This document shows positions 59,493-64,000 of a stretch of 64,000 bases of DNA, in pieces. Both the position numbers and the translations under genes were made by a program. This DNA is from Paenibacillus sp. DMB20 (lineage in GTDB: Bacteria; Bacillota; Bacilli; Paenibacillales; Paenibacillaceae): positions 307,967-371,966 of the forward strand of contig NZ_LAZU01000053.1 in NCBI RefSeq assembly GCF_000987955.1, read 5' to 3'. The number at the start of each line of letters is the position of its first letter. Position 1 is the first letter of the stretch. Below the pieces are notes generated by a model that saw nothing but the letters and a program-made list of their open reading frames with translations, searched no databases and was not told where the DNA came from.

Positions 59493-61475
59493 TTGGGAAT
59501 TCAATCATGGCTCAGTTTATGGTTCGGGCTTACGCTGCCGGCCATCGTGCTGATGTATTTGTTTAAGCGAAAATACGTGGATACAACGGTGCCCAGCCAC
59601 CTTCTGTGGAACCGGGTTTTGCGCAATCTGGAAGCCAACCGGCCTTGGCAGAAGCTGCAAAACCGGCTTCTGCTGTGGCTTCAGCTGCTGGCGGCCGCGC
59701 TGCTCGTTTTTGCGCTGATGCAGCCTTTTTTGAAGGTGTCCGGATCCGGCAGCCAGCACATCGTCATCGTGGCGGATACCTCCGGCAGCATGAGCGTTCA
59801 AGTGGAGCGGGAAAAGGGGGCCGCTGACCCGAGCCAAGTCTTTACCCGGCTCTACCTCTTGAAAGAGCGTATCAAGGACTACGTGAAAAATCAGGGGAAA
59901 GGCAGCGATATCACGGTGCTGGCCGTAGGAGCGCGGCCCGTTACCCTGGTTTCCCGCGAAGCGGACAGGGATACGATACAAAAGGCGGTTGACGGAATGG
60001 AGCCGTATTTCGGGCAGGCTTCTTACAGGGAGACGCTCTCCCTTGCTTCGGCATTGACCCGTGAAGAGCAGGATGCGGAAGTGGTGGTGTTTACGGACGG
60101 GCAGTGGAAGGAGGATCCGGCTCAAATCGCGTATAACGTGCCGGTGTCGGTGGAGAAAATATCCGGCGGCGCGCCGGTCAACTTGACGGTGGAGCAATTC
60201 GGCATTTCCAGCCGGGACGGAGCCGGAGCGGTTCATACTGCCGTGGCGGTCATCAGCAGCAGCGCAAGCCAGCCCGAAGCGGCCGAGGTCAGTCTGTACG
60301 GAGACGGGAAGCTTTTAACGACCAGGGAGGTCGAGGTGCAATCCGGGAGCAAGGCGACCGTGACCTTCCCGGATTTGCCGTTTGCGGAAGCCTACCGGCT
60401 GGAAGTGTCAGGAGAAGACGATTATTCCGCCGACAATGAGGCCTATGCTTTTGGTCAAAAGCATGGCACCTCGCGCGTACTCCTGCTGACTTCAGGCAAC
60501 CTGTTTCTGGAGAAGGCGCTGCAGTTGAACGGAGCCGAGGTTACCCGGATCACGGTCGATCAGGCAGGCAAATCAGGCAGCGGAGAAGAAGGGGACGGTC
60601 AAGCGGTCCCTGTTCCGGAAGGAAAATTCGATTTGATCGTGATGGATGGGCCGGTACCGGACAGCTTCCGGGCAGGCGAATGGGCCGCATTAATCGCCAA
60701 TTCTCCGCTGTGGACATTCGGAACCGACGGGGAAAAGAAAGCCAATCCGGGAGGACGTCCGGTGATCCTCCATCATCCCGTTACTTCGTACGTGACGTTG
60801 TCGGGCGTATATATCGGCACGTTGGTTGACGGGAAGCCATCCTGGGGCGATCCGGTGATGAAGCTCGGCGACACGCCGATCGTATATGCCGGCAAGGAAG
60901 GGGGATACCCGCGCTTGTCCTTTGGATTCCTGCTGCAGGACAGCGATCTGCCGCTATCCCCTGAGTTTCCGGTGCTGGTTCATAATGCGCTGAAATGGAT
61001 GGCCTCCGGCAATGGTACGGGTCTTGGGCGTTACATGGCGGGGGCGGCGGCGGATATTCCGATTTCGGTGGATACGGTGAAGGCCAATTGGATCCCGAAA
61101 GAGGGTCTTGCGCTGCAGACGGGCTTCCGCCCGGCAGAGCCGGCGCGGACCGACAAAGGCTACTCTGCCGCACAAACGGTGCCGGAGGTGCCGGGGTTGT
61201 ACGTTTTTGAACAGGAAAATAAAGCAGGGGACAAGGTCAGCCACTGGGTTTCGGTAACGCCGGATTCGTTTGAGGGCGAATTAACGGCGGGTCAGGGCCC
61301 GGCCGTCAGCCAGGATGAAGCGGGAACATCTGCCGGCGGGGAAGAGAAGAAAGGCTCGGGAGGCCAAAGCGGCGCTGGGACTTCCGCTGCCCCTCTGATG
61401 CCTTGGCTTGCCGCTCTGGCACTGGCCGTCATTGCCGCGGAATGGGGGGTGTACCAGCGTGGGCGTTCAATTTAG
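59493..61475 (+). CDS. BatA-like protein with VWA domain
   Basis: 660 residues from TTG behind GAAGGAGGAGAACTTTT. BatA N-terminal region with two spans (about 10-30 and 60-80), a VWA domain from about 88 with MIDAS IVADTSGSMS, then beta domains and a last span near 640 (MPWLAALALAVIAAEWGVY). Likely a membrane-anchored partner of MoxR. Overlaps the next gene by 17 bases. Confidence 0.85.
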   Translation: MGIQSWLSLWFGLTLPAIVLMYLFKRKYVDTTVPSHLLWNRVLRNLEANRPWQKLQNRLLLWLQLLAAALLVFALMQPFLKVSGSGSQHIVIVADTSGSMSVQVEREKGAADPSQVFTRLYLLKERIKDYVKNQGKGSDITVLAVGARPVTLVSREADRDTIQKAVDGMEPYFGQASYRETLSLASALTREEQDAEVVVFTDGQWKEDPAQIAYNVPVSVEKISGGAPVNLTVEQFGISSRDGAGAVHTAVAVISSSASQPEAAEVSLYGDGKLLTTREVEVQSGSKATVTFPDLPFAEAYRLEVSGEDDYSADNEAYAFGQKHGTSRVLLLTSGNLFLEKALQLNGAEVTRITVDQAGKSGSGEEGDGQAVPVPEGKFDLIVMDGPVPDSFRAGEWAALIANSPLWTFGTDGEKKANPGGRPVILHHPVTSYVTLSGVYIGTLVDGKPSWGDPVMKLGDTPIVYAGKEGGYPRLSFGFLLQDSDLPLSPEFPVLVHNALKWMASGNGTGLGRYMAGAAADIPISVDTVKANWIPKEGLALQTGFRPAEPARTDKGYSAAQTVPEVPGLYVFEQENKAGDKVSHWVSVTPDSFEGELTAGQGPAVSQDEAGTSAGGEEKKGSGGQSGAGTSAAPLMPWLAALALAVIAAEWGVYQRGRSI

Positions 61476-64000
61476 TTACCCGTGGCTGTTACTGCTGTCG
61501 ATACCGGCCGCAGCCTTTCTCTTCTATGCTTACCGCTCGGATTTCCGTCTGGGCGGGTTCCGTAAGAAACTTGCGCTCTCGATCAGGGCTGTTGTGATCC
61601 TTCTGCTGATCCTGATGCTGTCGGGCCTTCACGGCTTTACGGTGCTTAAAGACAAGCAGGTCGTATATTTGGCTGACCGGTCCGACAGCATGGGAGATTC
61701 AACTCGTCTGGGACAGTGGATCAGACAATCTCTTGCGGCCAAAGGCGAGAAAGACGGCACGGCCGTCGTGTCGGTCGGACTTGAGGGAGCCGTGGAGCGC
61801 AAGCTGTCGGCAGCCGAGGATGCCGGAGCTTCCCTCAATGCGTCCGTCGAGGGGAAATTTACGGGACTGGAAGCGGGGCTTCAGCTAGCAGCCAATTTAT
61901 TCGAAGGACGGGCCGATTCGCGGATCGTCCTGCTCTCCGACGGGGAGGAGAACGTCGGGAGCATGGCCGCGGCGGGAAGACTGCTAAAGGATCGCGGCAT
62001 CGCGGTGGATGTTCTTCCGGTTCCGGGCCGGGAAATCCGGGACGCCGCCGTCGAGGAGCTGAAGGTGCCGGACAAGCTATATCAAGCGGAAGCCTTTTAC
62101 GTCGAGGTGCTCATCAAAAGCACCTTCAAAACGGCGGGGGAGCTCCGCATTTATGAAGATACCCGGGAAATCGGAAGGCAACGGGTCGAACTGTCCGTGG
62201 GCGAAAACCGTTTCGCGGTAAAAGGGTTGGCGAAATCCCCGGGCCTGCACCGCTACCGCGCGGAAATCTTCATGGACGGCGACGAATCCTCCGCGAACAA
62301 TGCGGGATTCGATTTTACCCGTGTCGATGGACCGCCGAGGGTGCTTATCGTTGAAGGAAAGCCGGGAACCTCGGGCAACATCACGGCGGCCCTGCAATCG
62401 GGGATGATCGGGACGGAAGTGATTCCGCCGCAGATGCTGCCGCTGGAGGCGGCCAAGTATGCGCTCTATGACAGTATCATTTTCAATAATGTCTCTGGCA
62501 GCGATGTCGGCGGCAAGCAGATGGAACTCATCGAGCAGGCGGTCCGCAGCTTCGGCATCGGGTTCATGATGTCCGGGGGAGAAGACAGTTTCGGCATGGG
62601 GGGATACTTTAAGACGCCGATCGAGAAGGCTCTCCCGGTATCGATGGAACTGGAGGGCAAACGGGAAATTCCGTCCCTCGGATTGATACTGGTCATCGAC
62701 CGCTCGGGCAGCATGAGCGGCAGCAAAATGGAGCTTGCCAAGGAATCCGCCATGCGCACCGTCGAACTAATGCGTTCCAAGGACACGGTCGGCGTTGTCG
62801 CTTTTGACGACAGCGCGTGGTGGGTCGTACCTCCGCAAAAGCTGGGGGATAAAAAGGACGTGCTGGAGGCCATTCAGGGCATCCAGAGCGCGGGAGGGAC
62901 GAACATCTATCCCGCCGTTTCCTCGGCGCTGGACGAAATGCTGGCCATAAAAACGCAGCGGAGACATATCATTCTGATGACCGACGGGCAATCCGCCATG
63001 AATTCCGGTTACGGCGATCTGACGGATACGATGGTGAAGAATAAAATCACGCTGTCCTCGGTCGCCGTCGGCGCGGACTCGGATACGGCACTGCTGCAGT
63101 CGCTTGCCGACGCGGCAAAGGGACGGTACTACTTCGTTGAAGACGAAACGACGCTGCCGGCCGTATTCAGCCGCGAGGCGGTGATGATGGCCAAATCGTA
63201 TATCGTGGACAAACCGTTTATACCGGCTATTCAGAACGCCGGGGATTGGGAGCCTTTGTTCGGCAACGGCGTTCCGGGCCTGTTGGGATATGTGGCGGCA
63301 ACGCCGAAATCCTCTTCCCAGGTCGTGCTGACGAGCCCGGAACCGGATCCCGTTCTTGCCCGGTGGCAGTATGGATCCGGGAGAACGGTCGCCTGGACGA
63401 GCGACTTGACCGGGAAATGGTCCAGGGAATGGGTTTCGTGGGGGGCTTTTGCGGACACGTTGACCGAAATCGTGAAATGGACGTTTCCGCAGTTCGCGTC
63501 ATCCCCGTATGAGGTCACGACGGAAGCGGCGGGCAACCGGGTCAATCTGCAGGTCGAGACGGACGGCGAGAATCCGCCCGAAAAGCTGATCGCGACCGTT
63601 ACGGGCGATGAAGCCGGCGAACGGAAGGTCGAGCTGATTCAGGAAGCACCCGGCCGCTACACCGGTCAGGTGGATGTATCGAAGCCGGGCGCCTTCCTGA
63701 TGTCGCTGGAGGATGCCACCGGCGGCGGGGGTTCCGTCAAGGTGGCTCCAGGCACGGGCTTTGTCGTTCCTTACTCGCCGGAGTACCGGATCTCTTCCGG
63801 GACTGGCGAGGAGGGGCTGAAGCAACTGGCCGAGCTTACCGGCGGCCGGGTGCTGGACTGGGAGAAGCCGGAAGCGGTCTTCGACCGGGAGGCGACCTCC
63901 CGGCGGGTGCTCCATGACTGGAGCTACCCGCTGCTCGCGGCGGCCCTTCTGCTGTGGGTCGCCGACATCGCCGTGCGGCGCCTGGCCCTGCCATGGGCCG
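61459..64000 (+). CDS. large VWA / glutamine-amidotransferase-like membrane protein (partial)
   Basis: GTG at 61,459 behind GGGGTGTACCAGC; open without a stop to the window end (847 codons). Two N-terminal spans (about 5-60). A first VWA-like region (YLADRSDSMGDSTRLG, then VLLSDGEENVGS), a Ig-like part, a glutamine-amidotransferase-like part (about 290-380: RVLIVEGKPGTS, SIIFNNVSGSDVGGK), and a canonical VWA domain from about 405 (LILVIDRSGSMSGSKMELA, AGGTNIYP, LMTDGQS). The end approaches a membrane span (LLAAALLLWVADIAV). Close relative in layout of the gene at 51,463. Confidence 0.85.
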   Translation, partial: MGVQFSYPWLLLLSIPAAAFLFYAYRSDFRLGGFRKKLALSIRAVVILLLILMLSGLHGFTVLKDKQVVYLADRSDSMGDSTRLGQWIRQSLAAKGEKDGTAVVSVGLEGAVERKLSAAEDAGASLNASVEGKFTGLEAGLQLAANLFEGRADSRIVLLSDGEENVGSMAAAGRLLKDRGIAVDVLPVPGREIRDAAVEELKVPDKLYQAEAFYVEVLIKSTFKTAGELRIYEDTREIGRQRVELSVGENRFAVKGLAKSPGLHRYRAEIFMDGDESSANNAGFDFTRVDGPPRVLIVEGKPGTSGNITAALQSGMIGTEVIPPQMLPLEAAKYALYDSIIFNNVSGSDVGGKQMELIEQAVRSFGIGFMMSGGEDSFGMGGYFKTPIEKALPVSMELEGKREIPSLGLILVIDRSGSMSGSKMELAKESAMRTVELMRSKDTVGVVAFDDSAWWVVPPQKLGDKKDVLEAIQGIQSAGGTNIYPAVSSALDEMLAIKTQRRHIILMTDGQSAMNSGYGDLTDTMVKNKITLSSVAVGADSDTALLQSLADAAKGRYYFVEDETTLPAVFSREAVMMAKSYIVDKPFIPAIQNAGDWEPLFGNGVPGLLGYVAATPKSSSQVVLTSPEPDPVLARWQYGSGRTVAWTSDLTGKWSREWVSWGAFADTLTEIVKWTFPQFASSPYEVTTEAAGNRVNLQVETDGENPPEKLIATVTGDEAGERKVELIQEAPGRYTGQVDVSKPGAFLMSLEDATGGGGSVKVAPGTGFVVPYSPEYRISSGTGEEGLKQLAELTGGRVLDWEKPEAVFDREATSRRVLHDWSYPLLAAALLLWVADIAVRRLALPWA

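Noticed and set aside
1..64000. tRNA, rRNA, CRISPR arrays, insertion sequences
   Set aside because: I looked for CCA-ending cloverleaf sequences, rRNA signatures, regularly spaced repeats and transposase motifs on both strands and found none I could support.

Overview
The window looks like a low-to-mid GC Bacillota chromosome, most likely Paenibacillus or a close relative. Grounds: frequent TTG/GTG starts behind strong GGAGG sites, DUF2621, a chitinase with FnIII and chitin-binding modules, PurU, Nfo, and Tad-type pilus genes with a DUF6382/FHA protein. The genus is inference; no rRNA or tRNA gene is visible.

Positions 1 to about 35,700 are the right part of a prophage; its left end and any integrase lie before the window. 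From left to right it holds: (i) an array of small, mostly unrecognised early genes (22-5,487); (ii) a replication module with a DnaD-like initiator carrying a candidate origin, YopX, RusA and a sigma-region-4-like late regulator (5,492-10,899); (iii) a putative late promoter behind an 11-bp phased CCCGCA array (10,891-10,964); (iv) terminase, P22-type portal, scaffold, cement protein and Mu gpT-like capsid protein (12,379-19,776); (v) a tailspike-like gene, head-tail connector and stabiliser genes and a tail fibre (20,232-24,402); (vi) an immunity module (repressor, Cro-like protein, antirepressor) unusually lodged inside the late genes (25,550-27,393); (vii) large internal virion or ejection proteins and a muramidase (27,893-33,813); (viii) lysis genes with amidase and LLH-type holin (33,919-35,639). 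No tape measure, tail tube or sheath gene is seen, so the particle is probably podovirus-like.

The prophage right end abuts the 3' third of a cpaF/tadA secretion ATPase at its conserved DGSLSTGHANS segment, so the phage splits that gene. The rest of the Tad locus follows (36,075-44,590): TadB, TadC, Flp-like pilin, TadE/TadG-like pseudopilins, prepilin peptidase and an FHA protein. Then come a degenerate WXG/polymorphic-toxin gene with a candidate immunity gene, a secreted GH18 chitinase, DUF2621, endonuclease IV and PurU. The window closes with a collinear block (51,463-64,000): secreted glutamine-amidotransferase-like protein, ABC ATPase and permease, coiled-coil protein, MoxR ATPase, DUF58 and two VWA proteins.

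Several otherwise well-conserved genes are interrupted by single-base frameshifts (purU, the 51.5 kb gene, the ABC ATPase, DUF58, and probably several phage genes). Most need one missing base restored, often in a short homopolymer. This suggests assembly indels rather than many independent pseudogenes, and annotations across those points should be read accordingly.
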